Source: Meloidogyne chitwoodi
Lineage: Eukaryota; Nematoda; Chromadorea; Rhabditida; Meloidogynidae
Length of the DNA stretch: 64,000 nucleotides
Assembly (NCBI GenBank): GCA_015183035.1
Contig: JACZZP010000015.1
Location: 1,302,001 to 1,366,000 of the forward strand
Direction: 5' to 3'
The notes beneath the pieces were generated by a model. The model was not told the DNA's origin, did no database searches, and saw nothing but the letters and a program-made list of their open reading frames with translations. This document shows positions 23,735 through 35,051 of the stretch, in pieces (within the stretch, counting starts at the first letter, position 1; every line of letters begins with the position of its first letter). The position numbers and the translations under genes are program-made.

Positions 23735-24551
23735 TAGTGGTGCGCCGTAATCACGGTTACGGTTACGGAACCGTAAAAAATTACGGTTATTTTTGATTAC
23801 GGTTACGGTCACGGATTACGGCATCTAATTACGGCAAAACCGTAAAAAATTTACACCCCATAAAATGAGAGAAAAAATTTTACTTGAAAAGACTTATTTA
23901 TAATTAAATTGTTTCCCTTCCAGGTTGAGTATGGTTGAGTGGTTAGTGTGTTAGTCTAGGATACTAACCTAGACGTAGGTTCCGTTCCTATGATATTTAC
24001 AATATATTTGCCGGTTGTTAATCGTTATTAAATTTGTTTTTTTTATTTTTCTTTCGTTTTGAAATTTTTTAAATCTATTATAAAAATAAGTTCTATATTT
24101 TTGATTGCATCACTAAAAAAAGGTGAATTTTTGGTAAATAAAGTGCATTTTATTCAAAATTTTTGCCTGCGGCGCTAAAAAAGTGTAATTTTCGGCAACA
24201 GAGGTTTAAAAATTTAAAAAATTTTCGCCTGCGGCGCTAAAATGGATTTTTTGCATTAGTGATTAGGGTTTCCGGTTTCGAGTCGGCCCGATCCAAAAGA
24301 TCGAGTCGGGCATTGAAATTCGGCCCGAAAAAGGCTCAAAACGGACCGACTCGAAAACGGCACCCTAATAGTGATGTAAAAAATTTCAAAATTTTAGCCA
24401 GTAACACAAAAAAGCGAAATTTTTGGCCTCAGTTGTATAAAATTTAAAAAATTACGGTTCTTACGGTTTACGGTAACGATTTACGGTGGTAAATTACGGT
24501 TACGGTTACGGATTACGGCTTACGGTAAATTTCACTTACGACGCAGCTCTA
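23735..24551. mobile_element. Non-autonomous hAT-type element, 817 bp, TTACGG subterminal repeats
   Basis: Begins TAGTGGTGCGCCGTAA and ends with the complement of TAGAGCTGCGTCGTAA, fitting the hAT terminus YARNG. The 8-bp target duplication TGCTTTAG lies at 23727-23734 and 24552-24559. The other arm of the duplication has a single TGCTTTAG (60595-60602) and no element. Both ends are packed with TTACGG, about seven copies near 23755-23840 and nine near 24450-24530, all in the same orientation. The middle holds a tRNA-like segment and two copies of GCCTGCGGCGCTAAAA. No transposase gene is present. Confidence 0.9.
23935..23995 (+). repeat. tRNA-like segment within the hAT element
   Basis: GGTTGAGTGGTTAGTGTG resembles a D-arm, CTAGG-ATACTAA-CCTAG forms a perfect five-pair anticodon arm (triplet ACT), and GTAGGTTCCGTTCCTAT resembles a T-arm. 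The acceptor stem does not pair, so this is a tRNA-derived SINE-like piece. The same GTGGTTGAGTGGTTAGT word occurs at 25230-25246 in the next hAT element. Confidence 0.45.
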
Positions 24552-24826
24552 TGCTTTAGTTTAGATGTAGAAGTTGAGTAATAATTCTAAATTAACTCAG
24601 AATCAATTAAATATACTTAGTTACTCTTCTAAGTTTATTTAAATCATTAAACTTAATTTCAAAGTCTTGTCTGAATATACCGTATTTACTCTAATAGAAT
24701 GACAGTCATTCTATTTTTCGACACCCTCAAATTTTGTCATTCAATTAGAGGTGTCATTCAAATAGAGGGTGTCATTGTATTTTTCAGTGACCAATTTTTC
24801 ATTAATTTATTCAAATTTTTAATTAA

Positions 24827-25502
24827 TTAAACAACCGAAGAATCACTAATATAACCATTTTCTATATCCTGCTCAAGATCAATTTCTTCAAACACATCTG
24901 TTACCTCTTCAATTCTTTCTTCCCTCAATCCTACTCTAAGAAATTCACGTGCATTTGGGCATTGACCACCTGGCTTCATACCAATGTTGCGCCGGGTTAC
25001 CCGAAACCCGAAACCCGGCCTTTTTTCGACCCGAAACCCGACCCGAGAAATTTTGGAAAACCCGACCCGGAAACCCGACCCGACCCTTTCAGTATTACCC
25101 GATACCCGACATTTAAAAAATTTTTCCTTCTTTCTCTTTACTTCCCTGAACCTTTTGCATGGAGGAGAGAAAAATAAATAAATGAAAAATTTATTCTTAT
25201 TTTAAATAGTTTTATTATAGGTGCGCTTGTGGTTGAGTGGTTAGTACTCGTTTTTCAATTTTTTAAATAAATTAAAATTCTTAAATTTTCGCCTGTAGCG
25301 CTAAAACTACCCGAAACCCGAAATTTATTAAAATCTACCCGACCCGAAACCCGACCCGACACTTGAGGTCAACCCGAAACAACCCTGCTTCATACAATGT
25401 ATCTCGGAATCACCTTCATCATTTAATGAAATGCCACAAACCTTGAACGATTTGATAATCATATACTCTGGAATTGATTCCCAAGCATCTAATAAACTTA
25501 GG
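24827..25502 (-). pseudogene. C-terminal remnant of a Tigger/pogo-type DDE transposase
   Basis: Minus-strand frame with LLDAWESIPEYMIIKSFKVC and GISLNDEGDSEIHCMK, a pattern typical of the end of Tigger/pogo-type transposases, followed on the other side of the hAT insertion by PGGQCPNAREF and a tail ending DSSVV and a stop at 24827-24829. The catalytic core is missing upstream, and the frame is split by the 406-bp insertion, so it is not functional. Confidence 0.7.
24982..25387. mobile_element. Nested hAT-type MITE with CCCGA/CCCGAAA repeats
   Basis: Ends are CAATGTTGCGCCGGGTTACC and the complement of CAGGGTTGTTTCGGGTTGAC (YARNG form). The 8-bp duplication CTTCATAC lies at 24974-24981 and 25388-25395. 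Both ends are filled with ACCCGAAACCCG/ACCCGACC words, and the middle has GTGGTTGAGTGGTTAGT and GCCTGTAGCGCTAAAA, words shared with the element at 23735. It is inserted into the transposase remnant. Confidence 0.85.
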
Positions 25503-25807
25503 TTTTATTTTAATCCACACAACTACTATTATTACCTAATATCCATTTTAAATATACCTATATTCATAGGCAATTTATTTCACGGTAACCCAAAAGTGTC
25601 ATTCAATTAGAGGTGTCATTCAAATAGAGGGTGTCATTTTATTTTTCGATGCCCTCAAATTGTGTCACTCAAATAGAGGTGTCATTCTATTAGAGTAAAT
25701 ACGGATATTAAAAAGCTCAGTTTATAAAATTTTTAAAAAATCAGAATTTAAATTAAATTAATAAATTAAAACATTTTTTAGTTTATTTAAATTTTTAAAA
25801 AATAATT

Positions 25808-28800
25808 TTATAATTTTTCATTAAAAAAATCAATAATTTGTTCAAATTTACATTCATTTTTTAAAATATCAAATAATTCTTTAGTTTTATATTTAACATT
25901 TTGACCAATCATTTTATATTTATCAATAAATAAATCTGTAATAATTCCAAAAATAATATCTAATTTTATTTGTTGATTATCTACTTCTTTATGTAAATTA
26001 TCATAATTAGAAAGTAATTGAGTTAATTCAGAATTTAAATAATTTATATCTTCAAAATTAGCTTCAAGTTCCTTAAAATATATTTTTAAAAAATTTTATA
26101 TTATTTTTTAAAAAAAAATGTTTTTTGCTAAAAATTAAAAAAAAAAAGAATAAATAAAACATTCCAAACACAAAAGTTATAATTAAATAATACATATTTA
26201 AATATTAAATAATATCAAAACACAAATACATACATATATATTTAGTGCTAATAAATACTAAACAATTTTACAAAACACAAATATATATTTAAATAATTAA
26301 TTTATTTAATTTTCTCCTCCTTTTCATTATTATTATTTACCAAAATTTCTTTCTTTTTACTTCCTTCATTATTTTTACGCAAAGAATTAGGAGGTTCATT
26401 TCTTAATGATCCAACAGCTAGAATATTATCACCAACAATTGAAGGAGAGCCTAATGAACCACTTGCACTTAAAGAACCTCCTCCATTATCTCTCATTGAA
26501 CCAAACATTGGAATTTTTCCTTTAAGTGATTTTTCTCCTTTTGGTCGAAATTCTAAATCTAATGAAAGTGAATGTTCTTTATCACTTTTTGATTCAGTTA
26601 AATGAACACCAGAAAGTACTTGTTGTTGACCTTTTGATTCAATTTCAATTGAAAGATCTGGACGTGATTTTGATATTTTTAATTGCTTATTATTATTATT
26701 ATTATTAATATTTTCTTCTTTTTTATTTTCTTCTTCTGGTTGTTTAGATGTACTTTTTCGAGATAATGAACGTGATCGTGAACGAGAACGTTTAATTTTT
26801 CTTGCCTCCCATGCTTGAAGAAATGCTTCTCTTCTTGCACGAAACCATTTATACCAACGAAAACAGAAATACTTTAAAAAGAGAAAATAAATTAATTAAT
26901 TTAAAAATAATAAACTTACAATTAAAATAACAATTAATACCAAAACTATAATAGGAACAATAAATACTAGAATAAAATGCCACCAATTAATTGTTGGAGT
27001 TCTTTCCAAATCATTTAAAATATAATCCCATAATTTTGGTAATTGTCGTTTTTCTGAATTTGAATCAATCAATTGAATATTTTGTGTAATTATTGAAGTA
27101 AAATATATTGTTGATAATATAATAAACAAAAAGAAAATTTTTAAAAATGATTGTTGTTTTGATTTTACAAACATTTTTAATTATTAAAGAAACTTAAAAT
27201 AAAAATATTGTTAAGAAATCCGTTGAACAAAACACAGTGAAGAACAAATAAAAAGTAAAGTTTTAACAAAGTGTTTATATAGTACAATAAAAATGAACAA
27301 GTTTATTTAAAATAAAAACATAAATAAATAAATTACTGTAGTCAACATTAATATTGTTTGGATACTCTAATATTCACAGAGTAAATAACCAAGAGATTTT
27401 GTTTCCTCGGTCATTTTTGAATTTATTTAAATTAATTTAAATAATTTACCTTTAAACCCTTTGCTAATTCCAATTGCCTAACTAATCTACTTTGATATTC
27501 TAATTTTGGCCAAATTAATTCTAAACATTTTTTAATACTTTCATCATTAATATCACAAGCAATATGAACTTTTATTTGTCCCATAGACACAATTCGACTA
27601 ATAACATCTCTTAAAATAACAATTGTTGATAAATTATCTGAACGATAACTAACACGTCCTTTACTGAAATAAAATATTTATCTTTAATTTAAATTTAATT
27701 TAAAAAACCTATAATTAGCTTGTAATTGAGTTCCTCCATTAAATGTAGAACGAAAAGTAAAAGTAACAGTTTCTGCTTGAGGACATCTTTCAGGCACTTC
27801 AGAAAGACATAAAGATAACCATGAATGAGCTTCTGCTATTGAAAATGATCCTGTTAAAGTTAAAGTATTCATTGGACGATGTTCATCAAAATAATGAACA
27901 CGTTCATGAAGAGCAAGAGGTTTTATTGGATAAGAACGAATCTAAAAATATTTAAAAATTAAATTTATATTTTTTACTATAAATTTATCAAATAATTTCA
28001 TTTTCCATAAAATAATATTAAAATATAAGATGAATAAAAAATAACATTTTTTAATCGTGGGAATTATTTAAATAATTAAAAGAAAATAAAAGAAACATCA
28101 TTTTAGCAAATTATTTAAGATTTTTAATTTAAAAAGGAGGGGAATGTAAATTTAGTGAATAAAAGTATCAAATAGCATACTTAAAAATAAATGACAAATT
28201 TATTGAATATAAATAGGTATTTGTGTTATTTTTATTTAAAAATTGACATTTTTATTTAAAAAATATTATTTATATTTTTAAAAAAAAAATAAATAAATAT
28301 TAGAATTACCTAAAAAAATAAGAAAATTTTGTTAATAAATTATTTATTAAATTAATATTTATTTAAATATTTCCTAAAAAAAATTAAAATCCATTTTTAG
28401 AATTTTATTTTTAAAAAAATGTCTATAATTATTTAAGTGTCATTTATTTATTTTATTTAAAAAAAATCATTAATTTCCTTTTGATAAGTAAAAATACAAC
28501 AAAAATTTAAAAAACTAAAACACGCACATTTACACGCTTTTTTGCATTTTAAATTTGTTAAAAATAAAAATTATTTTGACTTTACTTTAAATAAAAAAAA
28601 AAAATTAATTTTTTTAATAATTTATAAGACTTTATTAATAAAATTTCTTAGAAAAATAAAAAAATTAATTTTTAGTCCTTAGAAAAATGTTTTTATTATT
28701 TAATTAATTCAAAAACTACAAAAAATAATAAATAAATTGGACAAAAATATTAATAAAATTATTTAAAATTGGCTAATGTTTATTATTTGTTTTATAATAA

Positions 28801-31800
28801 TTAATTGTTTTTGTTTAATTATTTCTTTTGAAGTAAGAGAATTTAATTAATTAATATTAAATAAATAAATAAATATTTTTAGCAACCAAATATATTATTA
28901 AAACAACAAAATTACTTAAAATCACAACAAAATGTAAATAAATTAATTAAAAATAATTTAAATAAAAATATATTTTAGGGAAATAATCAAAATAATGAAG
29001 AAAAATATTTATTATTATTAAATTATCCTTTTAATGAAGAAAAAAATAAAATAATTAAAAATAAAAAACAATTATTATTTTTATTAAATAAAAATGAAGA
29101 AAATGAAGGAAAAGATTTATTAAAATTAAATAAAAGAAATAAACAAATATTTATTGAAAAAATAATTAAAGGAAATGAAAGACGTAGAGAATTATTAAAG
29201 GTAAAATTAATTTAAAAAAAAATAATAATTAAAAATTTTAAAGTGGAAAAGAGGAGCTGGAGATTTTTGTGGATGTAATATGGGATGTTTTTATAATTCA
29301 ATGGGATTATGTGCTTCTTGTTGTTCTTTGGGACTTTAAAAAATAAAGAAAGAGGAAGAAAAAGGGGAAAGATAATAATAAATGATTTTAAAATAATTAA
29401 AAAATAAAAAAGAGTTAAATTAATACCTTACAAGTAAGAGGAACAAGTCTAGGTACAATATATAAACGTAAAGTACCAAATTGTCCTTCAATTGAACGAA
29501 TACGCATTTCCTTAATTTTTTTAATAATTTTATTTAAAATTATTTATAAATATTACCATTCGTGTAATATCAGCTTGACATCGATAAACAGCCAAAAGAG
29601 CATTTCCTGACTTTTAATAAATTAATTTTATTAATTTTATTTTACTCCATTTTCTGGTTCAGTAATTGAAATAACAGCTGAATTTCTTTCAACATCTAAT
29701 AAATCAACTTTAATATCACTTTGTAATAAAACATAATCTATTGGAATAGCTAATTCTACAGATAAATTATAACTTAAATTAATTAATTAATTAAATATAA
29801 TTATTTAATTAATTTAATTACCAAAATAATTCTTTTCTTAATTCAAATTTATCATTAACTGTAAAAGCAATTAAATTTGTATTTCCAATTCCTTCAGCAG
29901 AAGGAACTTCATTTGCTATTTGATTTAAACGTGTCATTTCATTATTAAAACGTTCTCTTTCATCACGTACTTTATTTTCTAATTGTTCTATTTCAAATCT
30001 TTTTTTTTTAAAAAAAAAGTTAAATTATAATTTTAATTATTAAATATAACCTCATTTGTTGTACTTTAATTTCCATTTCTGGTGCTTCTCCTCCTCCTTT
30101 TTCATCAGATGTAGATGTAACAATAAATACTGGTTCAGTAGTTAATCCAAAAACCCAACCTTTTTAAATTTAAAAATTAATTTTATTTATTTAAATTAAT
30201 TAAATACCAGTATAAGTAGTAACTAATAATTCTGGATATATTGAATTACCTACTCGACCTCCCTGAAGGCCTGTAATACTTTCTTCACATTGATAAAGTT
30301 GTCGAAAAGTTAACTAAAAAAATATATAAATATAAATTTTAAATTAAAAAAAATATTAATTAATTACATTATCATTTTCATCAATTGAATATAATTCAAT
30401 AAGACCATCCTCTTTTCCTATCTTAATATTATTTAATATTTTAATTTTAAATAAAAAATAACCAAAACATCTGGATGTGTATTTTCCTCTCTCATCATTG
30501 GATAACAATGAATAGTAGTAATTGCTATTTTTAAAAATAATTATTTTTAAAATATTTAATTAAAACTTCCAAAAGATTTTGTCTCAAATTGTTGACACAT
30601 TGTCCAAAAATCTACTCCAAAATCAATTAATCCAATATATCCATTACGACATCCAAATAATACTTTTTGTTTATTATAACCACCATCATTACAAAATAAA
30701 TGTAAAACTGTTGGAACTTCATTAAGAGGAACCTTTTTATTTTATTTATTTTCTTATTTTTATTATAATTATATACTTGATAAACAATTCTTGAACCATC
30801 CAAAACTTTAATTGTTTTGTCAGCACAAGCCTTTAAAGTTAAAATAAATAAATTAAATATGGACAAGAGAAAGATTTTTTAATTTTTGGAAAATATACAA
30901 ATATTATTCTTTTAAATAAATATTTGACAGAATCAAAGATTAAAAAAAGAAATAATAACCAAAACAGGTGTTAATCCACGTCCAACCCATCCTCCTTCTA
31001 TTATAGGTAAACATATAATATCAAGAATATGATCATTACATGAGAAATGCTTTAAAAATAAATAATTCATTAATTTAATTAATTTAAAAAAAACTCAACA
31101 CTTTTTTCAACACAATCATGAAAATGATAAAAAGAATTTTTACTTGCTATTAACATATCAACACCATAAATAAATAATGAATTAATAGATTCTGTTAAAT
31201 TTGAATTAAATGCAAGAAATTGTTTTCCTTTACGACTGAAGCCACGAACCTTTTTTTATAAAAAATTTAAATATTTTTCTTTTTTAATTTATAAATATAT
31301 TTTTATTTAATTTTCAAAAAATCTACGTAAAAACTTTAAAAAATATCCTTACTTCAGTACCACATGCAATAAATGCTTTATCTTGTATAGAACCTAAAGC
31401 ACCACCCATCTGAAGATTAATTATTTAAAATATTTATATTAAATTAAAATACCATAATTCTTCGTATTGGAGGCCCAGGAGGTGTTTTATAGAGAATCTA
31501 AAAATTAAATATATTTAAATTATTATTTATAATTTAATAACAAACATTTGTATTTCCATCTTTTCTTTCCATACATAATAAAACGCCATTTTGATCTCCA
31601 ATAATTAATTTATCAGTTTCATTTTCTATTATTTTATTTATTTTCTTTTTACTCCCTTTTCGATTTATTTTGTTTGTTAATTGTTCTCCACTATCTGATT
31701 CTAAAGGTATATTAATAGTAGTAGAAAGTTTTCTGCTTGAACGACCATCAGATGCTGTATGAATTACTTTAAGACAACCTAAAAATAATATTTAGAGGAC

Positions 31801-31887
31801 AATAAATATAAATGTATTAATAATAAATATACCATTTGTTGTAGTACCAACATGAGCATAATCAACCCGACTCAAAGATAATTCCAT
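25808..31887 (-). CDS. bbs-7: Bardet-Biedl syndrome 7 protein (BBSome subunit)
   Basis: Many exons from the ATG at 31887 ([19 protein letters not shown]). Landmarks are [19 protein letters not shown] in the N-terminal beta-propeller, [14 protein letters not shown], a coiled region, then [22 protein letters not shown] ear domain (27684-27941; [20 protein letters not shown]) and the final exon 25808-26071 with [20 protein letters not shown], the hallmark BBS7 C terminus. The BBSome moves membrane proteins in sensory cilia; in nematodes these are on amphid neurons. The last intron (26072-27449) contains a complete gene on the same strand, and the intron 27942-29426 contains a complete gene on the opposite strand. 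Introns elsewhere are short. Confidence 0.92.
26302..27174 (-). CDS. Single-pass membrane protein nested in the last BBS7 intron
   Basis: Two exons, 26920-27174 and 26302-26871, joined in phase 0 (ILI|YFCF), 274 residues. The N terminus [20 protein letters not shown] is a signal peptide or anchor. A short ectodomain of about 45 residues contains EKRQ, a possible dibasic cleavage site, and [13 protein letters not shown] strong membrane span ([20 protein letters not shown]) is followed by a basic cytoplasmic tail with an SR-type run ([14 protein letters not shown]) and Ser/Gly-rich segments ([16 protein letters not shown]). No family is recognised. It lies on the same strand as its host gene, so separate expression would need its own promoter or a trans-spliced leader. 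Confidence 0.75.
28776..29339 (+). CDS. Putative cysteine-rich secreted peptide precursor nested in BBS7 intron
   Basis: Four exons (28776-28832, 28883-28933, 28979-29200, 29244-29339), all joined in phase 0, give 141 residues. The N terminus [19 protein letters not shown] is a signal peptide. The middle is a Lys/Asn/Leu-rich pro-region with basic sites ([11 protein letters not shown]). The last exon starts WKR and then encodes a 28-residue C-terminal peptide beginning [12 protein letters not shown] and ending ASCCSLGL. Its six Cys are spaced C-x-C-x3-C-x7-C-x2-C-C. This is the layout of a neuropeptide or peptide hormone released after KR cleavage. The spacing recalls other six-Cys peptides ending in CC, but I cannot name the family. 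The gene is antisense to BBS7, entirely within one intron. Confidence 0.7.
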
Positions 31888-32190
31888 TCAAATATTTAAT
31901 TTTTATATGTACATAATAGGCTGAATGTAACAAATGTTTTTTAAATTATTTATAGTTTCCTAGCAACCAATTTTAATAAAACCTTCAAAGTGACTACCTT
32001 AAAATGAGCTTTTTCAAAAAATAAAAATGAGAAAAGTTTTATTCAAGCTGTAATTTGACTTCATTTTCTTCTTTTGTTTTATAATTATTTTTACCTTTTC
32101 GGACTTTATTCATAAATTAGAAACGAAAGATATCCATTTTTTAATTTTTTCATATATTTTAAATTTTCAGCTATAATTATTTTAAAAGAA
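31888..32190. promoter_or_regulatory. Divergent promoter region between BBS7 and SEH1
   Basis: About 300 bp separates the two start codons, so it must hold both promoters. I could not identify a convincing X-box or other site by eye. A TTTTCAG acceptor-like site at 32164-32170 lies before the SEH1 ATG. Confidence 0.4.
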
Positions 32191-33930
32191 ATGCTTCCAC
32201 ATGAAGTTCAACAGTTAGTAGGAAACAGTGCATTCTCTTCTTCAGATCCTCTATTTCACAGTGACACAATTCATCATGTAGAATTTGACTTTTACGGACA
32301 ACGTGTTGTGACAGTTTCAAGTGACAAATTAGTATGTATTTGGGACAAAGAGACGCAAGGAACTTGGAAAAGAAGTGCTTCGTGGAAGGTTTTTTTTTGA
32401 ATTAATTAAATTAAAATATTCAAAAAATTAGTCTTTAATTAATAAAAGTATTTTATGAATTTTAGAAGCACGGTGGTGCAGTCTGGAAAGCTCGTTTTGC
32501 TCATCCTGAGTTTGGGCAAATTCTAGCCACATGTTCCTTTGACAATACTATACAAGTATTTGACAAAGATGGTGAGTTTATAAAAAAGATAAATTAAAGA
32601 AATTATTAATATTTTAAAAAATCTTGAATTTTAAACAATAAGTTTTAAAATAATTTTTTATAGCTGTTGATGTAATGGATGCCCGTTCTTCAATGAGTGC
32701 TTCTGATTTTAGCAATGGATGGGTTTGCCGAACCGTGCTTCGACAGAGGTATTTTTAGTCATTTTTCAATTTTTAATAATAAAAAATTCATATTGGATTT
32801 GAAAAAATAAATCTAAGCAAAAAATAAAAAAACATTAATTTGTTTATAAAGCACATCCAGCATAACGGATATTCAATTTGCGCCTCACTACTTAGGTCTT
32901 CAATTGGTAGTAGTTTTCTTATAATTAGATTATTTTAATATCACATAATTGAAAAAATAATTTTTCAGGCAGCTTGCACTTCTTCGGGTCGATTGATTAT
33001 TTATGAAGCAGAAGATATAATGACTTTGGACAATTGGAATGGTTTATTTTTATTAAAATAAGTTTAAAAAAATTTCTTTAGTTATTGTTGACAGTGAAGT
33101 TTGCCAACATCGTCTTTGTTCTCTTTCTTGGAGCAGGAGTCGTTTTGATCCACCTTATATTGCTCTATCGTCAGATGATGCAGATGCACCTTCTGACGAG
33201 AAAGTCTTTCTTTTTAGAGTTGTCAATACAGGGTTTTATTTTTAAATTTTATTTTTAAATTAAAAATAGATTTTAAGAATTTTCCCTGCGCGAGTGATTA
33301 ATTCCACCTCTTCTGAAAGTAGCAGTAGCAAAGAAATAAAACAAAAACCAAGAGATTACAAATTTTTATTTGAAGATCCAGTTAGTATGATAGCGTTTGG
33401 ACCTTCATGTGGACTTGGAATGCATAAATTAGCAATTGCTGTTGGAGTACGATTATTAATTTATCAACTACAATTGACTATGACAGATGACCACAATCAA
33501 GAAGAATCACATGGAAGTACTGAAGGAATAGGAGAAAATCAAATAGTGGAAAATACGACAGAACAATCAACAATTCAACAACATTTTGTAATTAAATTAT
33601 TTGATACTCTAGAAAAAGGAAATTCACAATTGGTTCGCTTTGCTTGGAATATTCTTGGTGATATTATAAGTGCTGTTTATGCTGATGGACTTGTACGAAT
33701 TTGGAGATGTATTTATTTTTACACATTAATTCCAAAAATTGTTCTAACGTTTTTTGAATCTTAATTGTTCAAATCTCTCTTGTAATAACTCCAAACCGTT
33801 AGAACAACAATAGTTCATTTCTTTTAGTTAATTTTTCTATTAAGATACATATTCAAATCAATGGTGTTCTATAAGCACAATAACTCCACCAGCAGAACAG
33901 GAAAAAAATCCAGAAGATGTTTATTATTAA
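32191..33930 (+). CDS. npp-18: Nucleoporin SEH1 (WD40)
   Basis: Starts MLPHEVQQLVGNSAFSSSD at 32191. WD40 blades are visible: DTIHHVEFDFYGQRVVTVSS/DKLVCIWDK; HGGAVWKARFAHPEFGQILA/TCSFDNTIQVFD; SITDIQFAPHYLGLQLAACT/SGRLIIYEAED; LCSLSWSRSRFDPPYIALSS/DEKVFLFRV; ending VRFAWNILGDIISAVYADGLVRIWR. SEH1 belongs to the Nup107-160 (Y) complex of the nuclear pore and also to the GATOR2 complex. Compared with SEH1 elsewhere there is a long insertion between blades (TMTDDHNQEESHGSTEGIG). The last exon (33846-33930) is spliced on in phase 1 and ends PEDVYY. Confidence 0.9.
33738..33807. repeat. Small inverted repeat in the last SEH1 intron
   Basis: ATTGTTCTAACG at 33738 is mirrored by CGTTAGAACAA at 33797-33807. 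The intron is otherwise unremarkable; this may be a minimal MITE. Confidence 0.4.
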
Positions 33931-34083
33931 TTGCCTTTTATTCTTTGAATTAATTGTAGATAAAAATAAAGTTTGTTCCCTTTTAACTTTTTAAGGAATA
34001 TTTTAATAAGATTGTCAATTTTTAACAAAAAAAATAGAAACAACAGAAAATTATTAAAAATAATACAGGTATTCATTTTTATT

Positions 34084-35051
34084 CTAAAATTGATTTAAAA
34101 ATTCTTCTAATTTCTCCCGAATCTCTTTTGGTGGCGGTATACAATGTTTTCCGGAATGAGTACAAATTTGAGCTTCCTCAAATGATTCTTCCGCTAATGA
34201 CTCACTCTTCTTTGGTAATACAATCTATTGAAAAGAATTTTTCGTAAAAATTTCTATAAAGAATTAAAGTACTTCATCATTTAATCCCCAAATATGTAAA
34301 CTTTTGACGAAATTTTTAACACATGTTAATTGATTGTGAACACTAGAAAGACTTTTAAAGCCAGAGAATAAGATCACAAAACGAACATTTAAAAGAGGGT
34401 TTGATGCAATAAATAGATGAATAAAAGAAGCGCCTTGACTAAATCCAAGAAGTCCATCAAAAGGTCCCTAATCAAGAATTTAAATTAATTTAGGCGCTTT
34501 AGTTTTTCATTTTAAAGTCTTTCGGAAAAACTAAAATAAACCTGATTTTTTATATATTCGAGTGTATATTCAATTGATTCTTCAAATCCATCTGCAATTG
34601 TGCAGATTTCCCTCGAGGAAAAAGAATTTTGTTCACGATTTGAAAACCACCAAGCACGACCTTCCACTCCTTTAAAAAAAATTTAGATTAGTTTTAACTT
34701 ACTGTAAATGACCTTTCTTTTCTTCGTCGTCCTCTTCTCCTCTTTTAGAATCATGAGCCATTGAATTTATTGGAAATGGGGCAGAGATAAATTCTAAAAT
34801 TTAAGAAGCTCATCTTTTGACTTTAATTTACTGAAAAATCATACATATACAAAAAAATATTTAAAAAAATGAAAAATAACCAAATTTTGCACGAATTCTT
34901 AATAATTTACGCAATGCACCTGACTTTTTCTGAAAAATTTCTGCATTTTGCCGGTAACCATGAAAGCAAAGAATCTTAAAAATACTTTGTAAATAAAAAT
35001 CTCCAACTGTTAGTTGAGCTTTACCTTTAATTGTTTCCGTTCCTCCGTCAT
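34084..35051 (-). CDS. FSH1/OVCA2-type serine hydrolase
   Basis: Short exons from the ATG at 35051 ([28 protein letters not shown]). The FSH1/OVCA2 alpha/beta-hydrolase signature is present: LCFHGYRQN near the start, [11 protein letters not shown] with AWWF further on, the nucleophile elbow [25 protein letters not shown], an Asp in [11 protein letters not shown] and the catalytic His in [12 protein letters not shown]. Length (about 230 residues) fits the family. OVCA2 relatives hydrolyse carboxyl esters; the natural substrate here is unknown. Confidence 0.88.

Larger units (their letters stand above)
20642..24679. repeat. Left arm of a 3.2-kb inverted duplication
   Basis: Matches 60475-63687 in reverse complement. 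Across the coding block left x corresponds to right 84329 minus x without indels; past the hAT insertion the offset becomes 85154. Every exon and intron compared between 20642 and 23572 is identical. Mismatches then appear (23573, 23687, 23692 and at least three after 24560). The arm carries the XPB last exon only and a complete membrane-protein gene, and it contains an extra 817-bp hAT element. Homology fades within an A/T-rich intron sequence on the left and at the pogo element on the right. Confidence 0.9.
24680..25704. mobile_element. pogo/Tigger-like DNA transposon, decayed
   Basis: Terminal inverted repeats CCGTATTTACTCTAATAGAA at 24680 and its complement at 25704, flanked by ATA on each side. 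Just inside both ends are repeated GTGTCATTCAAATAGAGG words. The interior holds the C-terminal remnant of a DDE transposase on the minus strand and a nested hAT element. A partial copy of the left end is seen at 56090-56145. Confidence 0.8.

Noticed and set aside
23745..24535. TTACGG clusters as interstitial telomere repeats
   Set aside because: The nematode telomere unit is TTAGGC, and the clusters sit inside element borders defined by TIRs, an 8-bp duplication and an empty site.
24959..25181. Open frames rich in Pro/Asp/Arg
   Set aside because: They are translations of the CCCGA/CCCGAAA repeats of the hAT MITE, not genes.
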